Shown: piece after piece, positions 16,646 to 27,403 of the stretch | How the letters are laid out: every line of letters begins with the position of its first letter | Position numbering within the stretch: position 1 is the first letter of the stretch | From: Muraenolepis orangiensis | Lineage: Eukaryota > Chordata > Actinopteri > Gadiformes > Muraenolepididae | Assembly (NCBI GenBank): GCA_027704905.1 | Contig: CM051005.1 | Location: 20,088,831-20,152,830 of the forward strand | DNA: 64,000 nucleotides | Direction: 5' to 3' | Translations under genes and position numbers: made by a program | The notes under the pieces: model-generated | Databases searched by the model: none | What the model saw: the letters and a program-made list of their open reading frames with translations, nothing else | Told to the model about the DNA's origin: nothing

Positions 16646-17377
16646 ATTGTACATTGGGGCCCTATTGTCATCTCTCCTCCTGGATCCGGTTCATTCATTA
16701 GTTGAGCTGGGTGAGTAGGAATGGCGGTTGTGTAGGGAAGGGGGTTGGGGGGGGGGGGGGAGTGCTTTTTCTTTTTAAAACCGGAAAATCCCACCTACCC
16801 CATGGCAACCCATAGGCTCAGTTCCTGTCTAGTGACCTCAGATGAGAGACATGTCATAGGGCTCACTTCGTTACCTGTTTGACTTGCTCTGTAAGTCGGT
16901 GAGAGATTACCTCATTGTTTGAGAGTGCACGGTTTAGGAAAATAGAGGTTTGGAAAATCCAACTCCAGTGAGATTAGACGGGGATTGATTTGAACATGAC
17001 GTTCTCCCAAGATGTTTACAATATACAAAAAGTACTGAGCAAAGTACTGGACTTAAAACAGTAAAGTAAATTATTTGTATAAAAAATAAATGTTGAGTGA
17101 TATTAATAACTTGGAATAGATTATGTGTATACCCCCCCCCCCGCCCCCCCTTATCTGTCAAGGAGTTGTAATGAGCTTGTTTGATTAGCCTCCTCTGCCA
17201 CTGTGCTCTGTTTGTTTAGTCAGTGGTGGAGGAAGCAGCTGGACTGGTTCATTTATTACCTGCTTTAACCAGCCTCACCGAGCCTCCGACGGGCGCACAG
17301 CGTGCCGTGGAACATAGCTTGAATTCGTTGTCTTGTATATTTTGTTCTTTTCAGCGGGGACACACTAGGCCGTCACC

Positions 17378-18504
17378 ATGCTGGGGGATATCATTTCAAA
17401 TGCTTTCGAACTCCACACTCTTGTTCTACAGAGAACTGGTGAGTATTCTATTTTTTTGGTTTTGTGTTGATACATGGCTAAAATCTTTTATCCTGATAAA
17501 TGTGTATAATAATGAATATATATATATATATATATATTGCAATGTAGAATGTTTAATGGTAGTTCAATAAATATAAAAAAAACACGTTTTTTGTATTCTC
17601 CTGTGTGCGTGAAATACTAGACAAATTAAGTATTTGAACACTGAAAATGCAAAACACAAGTACATGAACATAGACCTAGGTATTCACATAAAACAGTTTC
17701 AAATATAGCAGCAAAGTAGGGCTGGGCGATATGGACAAAATCCAATATTGATATTTTTCTATTGATATTCTGACAATATTGTAGGGATGACTGAGGGTGC
17801 TTTCACAAAATATTTACAGTACACAATGAGATTTTTGACCGATCCTCATCAGTAATGTGGATATAATGACTAAGTGGGTGAAGGCAAAAAATTGAACAGC
17901 TAAGAAATAATTAATTGTAATGCAGCCTTTAAAACCAGTAAAAGAAACCATTAACTTCTATCACGATATCACCTTACGATATCCAAAATGTAAGATGGTA
18001 TCCAGCCTCATGTCACAATATCGATCTATTACCCGGCCCTACTGCCGTGGTAATCTCCCCTATGGTCACGTAACAATGTGTCCACATGCTGTTGTTTTTT
18101 GCAGATCACAGGTTGCATGGCTACCTGATGATGCACAGCCCCTTAGTGATGACCTCCATCCTGCTGACCTATGTCTTGCTCTCTGTGTACGTGGGCCCTC
18201 GCTTTATGGCCAACCGCAAGCCTTTCAGTCTCAAGACCACCATGGTTATCTACAACTTCTCTATGGTGGCCTTGAATGCATACATAGTGCATCAGGTAAA
18301 TGCATTTTACCTGCCAATTGAAATGACTCAACCATTCAGTATTTTAGCTTAAATGACAATAAACAAAATAGAAAAAGTTTAGCTTTTTGTTGTGGTTTGT
18401 AACAGAAAAGTCTAGACTAGTCCATCCCAATTCAGTTCCACAGTAACTAATCTAATGCCTCTGTACGCGTGTGTGTGTGTGTGTGTGTGTGCGCGTGTGT
18501 GCGT

Positions 18505-18566
<62 letters not shown>

Positions 18567-19803
18567 TTGATACGTGACATCTGATGTGCTTTGCCCCCCT
18601 AGTTCCTGGTGTGGGGGTGGGGTACCACGTACACATGGAGGTGTGACCTTTGTGACTTCTCGGACAGCCCACAGGCCCTTGGGGTAAGCTTGGCATTCTG
18701 TGAATATCCTTCATTTCAAAACAGCTTTTCCTTAGGCAGGGACAGGCTGTATTAAATAACATTCACTGACACCCCTTTTATCACTTGCCAGATGGTTCGA
18801 GCTTGCTGGATATTTTTTTTTTCCAAGTTCATTGAGCTTCTTGATACCGTAAGTGTTCCATCTAACATTCTGTGTTTTTTATCTTTTTGTTATCACTTAA
18901 TCACTGATATTTTATCACTTTGTTTAAAGGTCTGAAATTAACACTGAGTTAATGCTCTATTTGCAGCTGTTCTTCGTCCTGAGGAAGAAACACAGCCAGA
19001 TCACATTTCTTCATGTTTTCCACCACTCGTTCATGCCCTGGACCTGGTGGTGGGGCATGACCTTGACTCCTGGTAACCGCTCACCCCATTCCGGTCTACT
19101 GTCAAATGTACACTGTAACCGAAAGGCATTACGTTTTGAAAAAGCTATTGCGTGTAATGCTCATGGCCACCACACATTTCAAACAATTTCACTGCTACAG
19201 GCCTGTATTTAAACCACATGTATAGGTGTGTTAGGAAACATCTAATCCTGTATTTGACTTGTCTTTCTAGTAGGGGGAATGGGCACCTTCCACGCAATGG
19301 TGAATGCAGTGGTTCACGTGATTATGTACTTCTACTACGGGCTCTCCGCAGCAGGACCTCGCTTCCAAAAGTACCTTTGGTGGAAGAAGTACATGACGGC
19401 CATCCAGCTGGTAGGGCTCTATCTTAACTAAATGTTTGTTTATATGTTGTGGTAACCCCTTCCATTCCCTGCACGACATTGGGTCTAACTTGCGTATCCT
19501 ACGTCCCCTACGCTATAGACTCAGTTCATCCTGATCTCCGTGCACATCAGCCAATACTACGTCATGGAGAAGTGTGACTACCAGGTGCCCATGTGGATCC
19601 ACCTCATCTGGATGTATGGAACGCTATTCTTTATCCTCTTCGCCAACTTCTGGGTGCAGGCCTACATTAAGGGCAAGCGGCTCCCTGTGGTGAAGTCCCA
19701 TGAGAACGGCGTGACACAGGCCATCTTCAAGGAACTAGAGAATGGAACAATGCCATACTTGTCTAACGGCATAGTACTCTTGAGCAAAGTCAAGGAAATC
19801 TAA
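17378..19803 (+). CDS. elovl1: Elovl1, very-long-chain fatty acid elongase
   Basis: Seven coding exons in phase: 17378-17438, 18105-18295, 18603-18683, 18792-18848, 18967-19072, 19274-19410 and 19519-19803, giving 305 aa. The enzyme performs the condensation step of ER fatty-acid elongation on saturated and mono-unsaturated C18-C26 acyl-CoA. The ELO catalytic box HVFHH lies at residues 146-150. Family signatures include GPRFMANRKPF, SKFIELLDT, and HISQYY with HLIWMYGTLFF. ELOVL1-specific features separate it from ELOVL7. The C-terminus KVKEI fits a KxKxx ER-retrieval signal. The C-terminal region is longer than in human ELOVL1 (279 aa). An acceptor at 17353-17354 implies an upstream non-coding exon. 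I cannot tell elovl1a from elovl1b. cdc20 as tail-to-tail neighbour matches human 1p34. Confidence 0.95.
18469..18565 (+). repeat. (TG)n microsatellite in elovl1 intron 2
   Basis: TG repeat with CG-containing interruptions at its left part, ending 37 bases before the exon 3 acceptor at 18601-18602. Confidence 0.95.
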
Positions 19804-20270
19804 CCCTTTTGCAGCACTGAAGAGCGAAAAGACGCGGAGAGGGGCAAAAAACGACTATCAAAGCTCCATGAATGCCATGAGTCGATTTCGGAAGACTGTT
19901 GACAGACAGCCAGATGAAATTTCTGTAATTATATATTTATACACTGTTTTTGGGGATGAATGGATTGTACAATTGGTGTCTGCTTGCCACGTTGCGTTGT
20001 TGAATTAGTTGTTTATAAAACTGGACTGTGATAAACACTGGATGAAGATAGTCAATTGTCACTGATAGTATTCCTAGACTCAGTCCAACGATCGACAGTT
20101 GGCTAGACTCTTGTAGTAGTCTGGGAGAATTGCACAATTACTGAAAAGACTACCACATGTTGCTTCACAGGTTTTGTTTGTGTTATGTAAATGCCCAATG
20201 TTTTGTAATTTTTTTTCTTCCATTTTAATTTAACTTTGAGTAAAAATGTTTTGAGATAAAATAAATGTGT
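19804..20270 (+). other. elovl1 3' UTR with polyadenylation signal
   Basis: This non-coding sequence follows the stop codon. AATAAA lies at 20260-20265 and is the likely cleavage signal, giving a 3' UTR of about 470 bases. Confidence 0.6.
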
Positions 20271-20461
20271 CCCTTTGACATTTGCCATGGTCTGAATTAC
20301 TTTCGAATGTTTTTTTTATGCATGAGATTTGATAACGGACAAATTAATATTTTTGCTGACATTTGGTTGTCAAATGTGTAGCACAATGTACTAAGAAATA
20401 CAAACTAAACCTGTTTTTGTTTTTTTATCAACATTCTGCCATGCAATGCCTTTACAACTTC

Positions 20462-20538
20462 CATTATATACTTTGCCATGTTAACCACAAAATGGAACTC
20501 AATTCCATTTTGTGGTTAACATGGCAAAGTATATAATG
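20462..20538. repeat. Hairpin with 36-bp perfect arms
   Basis: Arms 20462-20497 and 20503-20538 are exact reverse complements around a 5-nt loop CTCAA. The paralogous block at about 23330-23375 carries only one arm, so the inverted copy is derived in this block. Confidence 0.95.
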
Positions 20539-20754
20539 AAAGCCTTGATTTTCTTTTTGTTGAAGTCTCATCTTAGTTAGTGGTCTTGCAAGTTCAAAGT
20601 GAGACGTGAACTTCAGATCAGGACTGTCCAGCTGAAGGCTAGGTTTTGAGGTGTCATTGGGCTCCTTGACTAGACTACAAAATGTTTAGGCAGGTTTTTT
20701 GCCGTTTTTATTCCATACCTTACATACTTTCCCACAACCAAATAGGAATTTCCA

Positions 20755-22382
20755 GTCAAGTCAATTTATTTGTATAGCCCTTAGTAAGTTACAGTCTCAA
20801 AGGGCTTCACAGGCCACATGTTTGAAACACCCCCCAAACCCTAGGCAAGGGCAAGAAGAAACTCCCTTAATTATGGAGGAAGAAATCTTGAGAAGGAACG
20901 CAGAGTGGAAGGGGATCCCTCCTTCCAGGAATGAGTGTGCAATGGGTGCCATAAGTGACATTTATGTACATAGTAATGTACAAAGAAAATAATATACATG
21001 ATATACACAATATACAAATATTAAAATGAGAATATAATTTGTGTGTGATGCTGGCCGGTATCCTTCAGGTGGGGATCACAGCAGCACACTGGGAAACCGA
21101 AGCAGACTGCGGTATGGTTAGATGGGGTAGGGTGGACATGTGGAGAACCTCTAGTCTAGTACCTATCGATTGCAGGGGTAGGCTAGTGCTGGCTAACAGG
21201 TCGATTTAGCTGTAATGAGAGCTGAGGGGCGCTCCTAGGCGCCCAAAGAAAGATTAAAATATTTCAACAGTCTGCTTCCCTGATTACAGGTGGCAGACTG
21301 TTCCACAAATAGGGAACAAGGGAAAACTCTCTATTGCCTGCTGATTTCTTTCAGATTTTTGGGATCAATAGAAGGCCGGCTCCTGAAGACCGGAGGGGCT
21401 GAGAAGGACAATAGGGAACAATAAGGTCCTTCAGGTAGGATGGTGCTAATCCGTAAGTAGTAGCACCTTGAAATCTGACCTCGCATTAACTGGAAGCCAG
21501 TGGAGCGAGGACAGAATTGGAGTAATGTGGTCAAACTTCCTAGTCAAAAGTCTAGCAGCAGCGTTCTGCACAAGCTGGTGGCATTTTGTAGCGGAGTTTG
21601 GTAACCCAGAGAACAATGCATTACAGTAATCTAGTCTAGACTATATAACCGCGTGGATGAGTGTCTCTGAATCTGCGGCAGACAGCATTGGTCTAGCTCT
21701 AGCAATGTTTCTAGGATGGTTCTGGTTATACATTTTACATGTTGATCAAAAGATAGCGTTGGGTCAAACAAGACAAAGATTTTTAACACAAGAGCTTTGG
21801 GCCACAGTAGAGCCCTCAAACAACAGTGTGGACGTCTTCAAATAGTGGTTGTTGTTTCTTCGGGCCGATGATTATCAGCTGTTTTTCCTGTGTTAAGCTG
21901 CAGGTCGTTTTGGGACATCCATCTTTTAATTGCAGTCAGGCAGGATTTAACTTTCTGGATGTGGGAGGAGTCGTTTGACCTGATAGGAATATAAATTTGT
22001 CGTCAGCATAACAGTGAAAACTTATTCCATAACTGCGAATAATATCACCAAGAGGAAGCATGTAGATTGCAAAGAGCAGAGGACCAACGACCGACCCTTG
22101 GGGAAGACCAAAGCTTAGATCACAGTGATTAGATTGTGATTCATCACAAAGAACAAAATTGTGTCCTATTTTTGAAGTAAGTATCTGAACCAGAGAAGAG
22201 CCGAGCCTTTGATGCCAACATAGTGTTCGAAACAATCAAGGAAAAGGCTGTGGTTGATTGTGTCGAGGGCGGCACTAAGGTCGAGCAGCACCAGCAAGGA
22301 GCTTGCATTGCTGTCCATGGTAAGGAGAGGATAATTTACTACTCTGGTCACAGCAGTTTCAGTGGAGTAGAAGGTTCCAAAC
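20755..22382 (-). mobile_element. L2-type LINE copy, minus strand
   Basis: The 3' end lies at 20755 (TTATTTGTATAGCCC on the plus strand). Reading leftward on the minus strand, reverse-transcriptase segments appear: TETAVTRVVN, SLLVLLDLSAALDTINHSLF, GIKGSALLWFRY, LPQGSVVGPLLF and the active-site-type FHCYADD. Stops and frameshifts interrupt it, so it is dead and 5'-truncated. The same family occurs in the plus orientation at 34445-37472, where the 3' tails align closely (TTCTCAAGATTTCTTCCTCC and CCTTTGAGAC). Confidence 0.85.
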
Positions 22383-22786
22383 CCCCTGAGTTTCCTCAGG
22401 AGGGTGGCTGGTATCTCCCTGAGGGATAGGGTGAGAAGCTCAGTCACTCGTGAGAGACTCGGAGTAGAGCCGCTGCTCCTTCGCGTAGAAAGGAGCCAGT
22501 TGAGGTGGTTCGGGCATCTAGTAAGGATGCTTCCTGGTCGCCTCCCGAGGGAGGTTTTCAAGGCACATCCAACTGGGAAGAGACCACGGGGCAGACCGAG
22601 GTACAGGTGGGGTGATTACATCTCCACACTGGCCTGGGAACGCCTCGGGATCCCCCAGTCAGAGCTAGTCGATGTTGCCAGGGAGAGGGAAGTTTGGAGT
22701 CCCCTGCTGAAGCTGCTACCTCCGCGACCCGATTACGGATAAGCGGGAGAAGATGGATGGTAACGGAGTGGCCTATGACTAGCGTT
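22383..22786 (+). mobile_element. Second non-LTR element fragment, C-terminal end
   Basis: On the plus strand the open frame reads LGVEPLLLRVERSQLRWFGH, then LPGRLPREVF, GKRPRGRPRYRWGDYIS and LAWERLGIP. This is the widespread C-terminus of a teleost non-LTR retrotransposon. The 3' end GATAAGCGGGAGAAGATGG is typical. It abuts the 5' end of the minus-strand L2 copy, so the two are joined in opposite orientation. Confidence 0.75.
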
Positions 22787-23084
22787 TGACTAACCGTTTT
22801 AAAATCTTGAAACCCAAAAGCATGGTACTCAAAAAAAAGTTTGCATATAGAATAATTGAGACTTCATACATTAACATTGGAAGAATTGATTAATGCATCA
22901 TCCAATAAAAGAAACAGGCAAAAACAAAAACATTAAAGTAGTCATCTTGAAAGCAAGAGCTTAATACTATACAATACTAGCCCAAGTGGGTACATGAAAC
23001 AACCAAGATTAAAGTGGCAATATATTTTCTTTATTTTCAAAATGAAAAGTCAACTCATTGAGCAAATAAGGGATCAAAGACATC

Positions 23085-23210
23085 TAATGGACCGGTGAAT
23101 AACACTGCTAGCAAACATGACCCTCAGTCTTTTTCTTAATGGGGTCCAACTGTAAGCAACCATAGTGACAGTGGAGCCATCCGGGCTCAGGGCCAAGTTG
23201 AAAACCCTTA
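23085..23210 (-). pseudogene. Truncated duplicate of the cdc20 terminal exon
   Basis: It shares CTTTTTCTTAATGGGGTCCA and the GGAGCCATCCGGGCTCAGGG segment with cdc20 exon 10 (24182-24354). About 40 bases that encode the GDETVRLWKG part are deleted, and the C-terminal tail is altered. It has no splice acceptor of its own in the matching place. Confidence 0.8.
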
Positions 23211-23479
23211 TGAGATTTTAAAAAGACACATTTATACTTTTGCTGACCATTTTTAAATGTGTAGCACAATGAAGAAATACAAAACTTAAACCTGGTTTTA
23301 TCAACATTGTTATTCAATGCCTATACAACTTTCCTTATATACTTTGCCATGTTAACCACAAAATGGAAAGGCAAAGTAATCAACCACCAACAGCCTTGAC
23401 TGTCCTTTTGTCAAAGTTCCTCATCTTTAGTGGTCTTGCAAGATCAAATTGAAACGTGAACTTGAGGACTGCCTCAATT

Positions 23480-23665
23480 TTATTTTTTATCTTTAACTTT
23501 TTATTTATCCCGAGGGAAATTTCTCTGCATTTGACCCATCCTAGTGTTAGGAGCAGTGGGCAGCCATTAGTACAGTGCCCGGGGACCAGCGTAGGGAGTG
23601 CCTTGAGCAAGGCACTCCCTACGCTGCCCAAGCCAAGTCCTTATCCACTGAGCTACTGCCCTCAA
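23480..23665. repeat. Dispersed teleost repeat (family R) with internal hairpin
   Basis: The sequence runs TTTATTTATCCCGAGGGAAA, TTTCTCTGCATTTGACCCAT, GTGGGCAGCCA, GTGCCCGGGGACC, ending CCAAGCCAAGTCC..ACTGAGCTACTGCC. Parts of the same family occur at 31205-31310, 34345-34444 / 37480-37655 and 49752-49790. Inside it, 23588-23605 and 23608-23625 are perfect inverted arms (18 bp, 2-nt loop). Confidence 0.75.
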
Positions 23666-24181
23666 AACCAAACCATGGTTATCAAACAGCCATGTCACAG
23701 GACTAAATTGACACCGGTCAAGCTGACTGCTAGGTTGAGGAGTCATTGGGCACCAGCTCCTTGACTACAAAAAGTTTAGGCACCAATTTATTGCGGTCAT
23801 CAATCTATGTAGGATTGTTTTTTAATTACATAGTCAACTTTCCCACAGCCATTAGGAATTTCCAAACTATTTTGAAATCTTGAAACCCAAAAGCATAGTA
23901 CTAAAAAAAAAAATCAAAAAGGGAACGCATATAGGATCATTGAGAAAGCCCACAAATAAACATAACTATTTATTTATGCAACATCCAAAAAAATAAACCG
24001 GCAAAAACACATTAGAAAAGTAAAGATTAAAATAGTCATCTTGAAAGCAAAAGCTAAATATTTATACAATACTATCCCCAGTGGGTATATGAAACGACCA
24101 AGATTAAAGTGGCAATATTAATTTAAAAAATATTTTAGAAAAGAAAAGTAAACTCATTGAGTGAATAAGGGATCAAAGACA

Positions 24182-27100
24182 TCATCTAATGGACTGGTGA
24201 ATAACACTGCTAGCAGACTTGATCCTCTCCGTCTTTTTCTTAATGGGGTCCAACTCGAAGCCCTTCCAGAGGCGCACAGTCTCATCTCCAGCAACCGTAG
24301 CCACAGTGGAGCCATCCGGGCTCAGGGCCAAGTTGAGAACCCTATCCTCGTGGCCTGCAAAGCACCCATTCAATTAGACCACAACATGCCGAGTGTGTAG
24401 AACAGGAATTTGGAGAGAGTTTTTTTTTCCTCACTCACCAGCGAGCTCGGCCACTTTAGTGAGGGACGGGAACTTCCAGATAACCACGTTGTTGTGGGCA
24501 TAGCCGTGCCCCGACACCAGCTCCTTGTAGTTGGCCGCAAACACCAACGAGGAGATCTGGAAGCATGGTCGTCAGATTAACTCAGTCTCATACCATCCAC
24601 AGCCAGATTCAAATGAATAAATAAAACCAGCGCTAAAATGCAAAAACAACCACGGTTAACAGTATCCCGAGAGACTGTACCTGGGACTGTGTGTCAAGTG
24701 AACTGATGCAGGAACCACTGTTGACATTCCAGATGCGGATGTGTCTGTCACTGGTACCACCCCCGGACGCCAGAATGTTTGGCTGCCATGGGCACCAGGC
24801 CAAAGCCTATGCAGGGAAAAAAAAAAACATTTGACTCAAGTCTCCACCACCACTTGGGAATTCCAGGAGTTTGTTAAATTATAATTTTTACAATTCAACC
24901 CTTCAGAGTTCTTTCTCCCCCCCCCCCCCCGTATGATCAACTAGCTTGAGCTTAACGCTTCTCCAGAGAGCTTCTTCAGCTAGAAGAGCGCGTTACCTTG
25001 ACCGCTCCTTGGTGCTCGCTCCAGCAGTGGAGGGATTGGCCCCCATTGCCGACACTGCCCTCCATCACACCCGGCCACACGCACACCATGTTATCGTTGC
25101 CGCCGCTGGCCAGGTAGCGGCCGTCGGGGGACCACTTGAGGCCGCACACCTCCTGGGAGTGCGCCTCCAGCGTGAAGATGTGGTGGTCCACCACCCGCAC
25201 GTCGTGGTGGTGGATGTGTCCGGATCGAGACCCACTGGGAAAGCGGGACGGAGAGAAAGAAAAACATCACGCATTTTGCGACATCTCAACTCAAGCAGGA
25301 CAGTGTTCACGTAGGTGCTTGACAGTCACATTTAGATGTTCATCTGTAATTCAAATCACTTGCATGCCGTGACATTCTCATACCGATAGATTTGTCGCCG
25401 GTCCATTTCCAACATGTTATTTTAAAATGCATGTTCCTTTTTGCATGTGTACCATGCAAAACTTCCGAGGATGTGATACTACTTTGAACTTTTTTTTTTT
25501 AAAGGATCGGTGGACTCCAACTGATTGAGCTTCCGTCTTTACATCATTGGTATGTTTAGATCCCCTTGCTTCTAGGAAGTCATACAAAAATGTATATGCA
25601 TAATTGGACGTTCTCTGAAAGGTCAGTGGGTCAACATAATTTATTCCGTAGATCTTTAAGAATTGCTATATTTATGCATTATATTTTACAATAAATTAAC
25701 CGCTCCTGAGATCTGACAACTCGTTGGGGAGGAGACGGACCCTAGATTGGGAATGCCTTCCCTAGGGGTTAGGGCCAGCAGGCGGCAATTTGATTATGTA
25801 CGCACCGCTGATCAATTAAAACAAGACTGAAGTATGTCTCAGCTTCTCCCATTTAAAAAAAATAAAACACCTCTACTACCCACTATACTTGAACTAGTGT
25901 ATTAGCTCCTAGGTAAATAATAGTATACACTAAACAGACATTCAGCCCCTACATCACATATGGTCATTGGACTTTTGATTGTGGGCATTCAGTCGATTTA
26001 TAGCGTGTACGTGTGAGCATCATTACCTGGTCAGAACGTGCTCGTTCCAGCTCAGGCTGCCCACTCTGGCCGTGTGGCCGGACATGCTGCGCAGGCGCTT
26101 CTGGGTCTCCACGTCCCACAACTACAACAGAAGGACAGGCGGTGATGAGCTACATTGGCCACATGGTAATAGTGTGCTCATCAACCAGAGGATGGGCTCG
26201 GGATGCTCGCCTGGACTTTGCAATCACTGGTCCCTATGGCCAAGAAATTGCCCTCTTTGGTCCAGGAGACGGAGCTTATGTAGTCCTCATCGCGCTCCGT
26301 CTGCATCAGCAGAGTGATGTCGCCGCGGTCGGCGTCCCACAGGTAGACGTTGCTGCGAAGTGCCACGGCGAGCAGGTTCCGGCTGCTCCAGTCAAGCAGG
26401 TTCAGGTCTGTTGATTGTGAGCAATTTGGGTTAAACACAAATAAACACAACCGACAAGTCATTTGAACTAGAATTAAAATAAATAAGTCGTTGGGAGTCA
26501 AACCATGAACTTACAAAAGTCATTTCTGAGCTCTGGAGCATCCAGTACCCGATCAGGAACGGAAGATATGTATCTGGTCTTTTTGACTGAAGCTGGTGTG
26601 ACTTGACTGTACAAAACCTTTAGGTTGTTCTGGTAACCTGTAGATTAAAAGGGAACAGAACAGACAAGATGAGGATATTAATTTCTTCATCCCAGGTGAC
26701 AAATGTTGACTGACCCAACCCATGAGCCATTACACATCTCCAGTATATATATGCAAGCCAGAACATTTCTTCAATCAAGCTACCTTCTGGAGCGTTCAAG
26801 GGCTTTCCCCCCAGGTGCAAGATTTTGGCTTCATCAATGTCGTATCCATTGAGCTTGACAGACCACGCCTTCTGGTTCTCCTTAAAACATTAAAATAAAT
26901 TGTCAGAAAAACCTCTGCAATAACAATAAAACTCAAATATAGTACATTTGAACTTATTGTTACTCCTTACCACCGTTAAGTTGTTGGCATCCAGAGGTTC
27001 AGTCTCCTTGGACAGCAGGAAGCTGGCCACATCCATCTGCTTGCCGTTTCTGATCGGGATGAAGCGATCGCCTCCGACTTTGGATGGTGTGCATTTTTTA

Positions 27101-27403
27101 TTTTTTCCTAAAAAAATATAATAATTGGGCTTTTAGTTGTAATGAACAGCAGCAACGTCACGCGTTCGCTGACCGGCAGACAAGTTTAACATTCACTCCA
27201 TTATCAAGCCACAAGATACCTGGAGTTTTGCTGGGCGTTTTCGATGGAGTAGACGATAGGTTTGAAGACTTCCCAGGAGACAGCGCGGCGGAGGCAGTGG
27301 AGGTACTGGCCTTCCTCTGCCATCTGGCCATGGGCGCGTTTGTAATCGGCATGTCCAACTTCAAAATGCCTTGAAGATCATTTTCGAATCCGAATTGAGC
27401 CAT
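24182..27403 (-). CDS. cdc20: Cdc20, APC/C co-activator
   Basis: Ten coding exons in phase: 27403-27220, 27107-26971, 26880-26784, 26637-26515, 26407-26211, 26121-26027, 25234-24997, 24806-24681, 24556-24439 and 24354-24182, giving 495 aa (human 499). Cdc20 recruits substrates to the anaphase-promoting complex and is the target of the spindle checkpoint. Visible motifs are the C-box DRFIPIR (residues 74-80), the MAD2-binding segment KVLYSQ, seven WD40 repeats (GGNDNMVCVW, GGGTSDRHIRIWN and others) and the C-terminal HQSIR (IR tail). The usual KEN box reads KET (94-96). Intron 5 uses a GC donor (CAG|GCGAGC). A 5' UTR intron runs from 27710 to 27431. A minus-strand AATAAA at 23974-23969 may end the transcript. 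Confidence 0.96.

Larger units (their letters stand above)
20340..24346. repeat. Tandem duplication of the cdc20 3' end
   Basis: Block A occurs at 20340-20754 and 23216-23867, and block B at 22787-23215 and 23868-24346. Shared landmarks include GTGTAGCACAATG, the CTTTGCCATGTTAACCACAA arm, AGTGGTCTTGCAAG, AATCTTGAAACCCAAAAGCA and the cdc20 terminal-exon sequence (CTTTTTCTTAATGGGGTCCA). The order is A1-LINE-B1-A2-B2. B2 is the functional cdc20 last exon and B1 a truncated relic. A2 has its own insertion (about 23475-23665). Confidence 0.85.

Noticed and set aside
24946..25372. Plus-strand open frames over cdc20 exon 7
   Set aside because: The minus strand encodes the WD40 segment of Cdc20 with proper splice sites. 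The plus-strand frames have no recognisable content.
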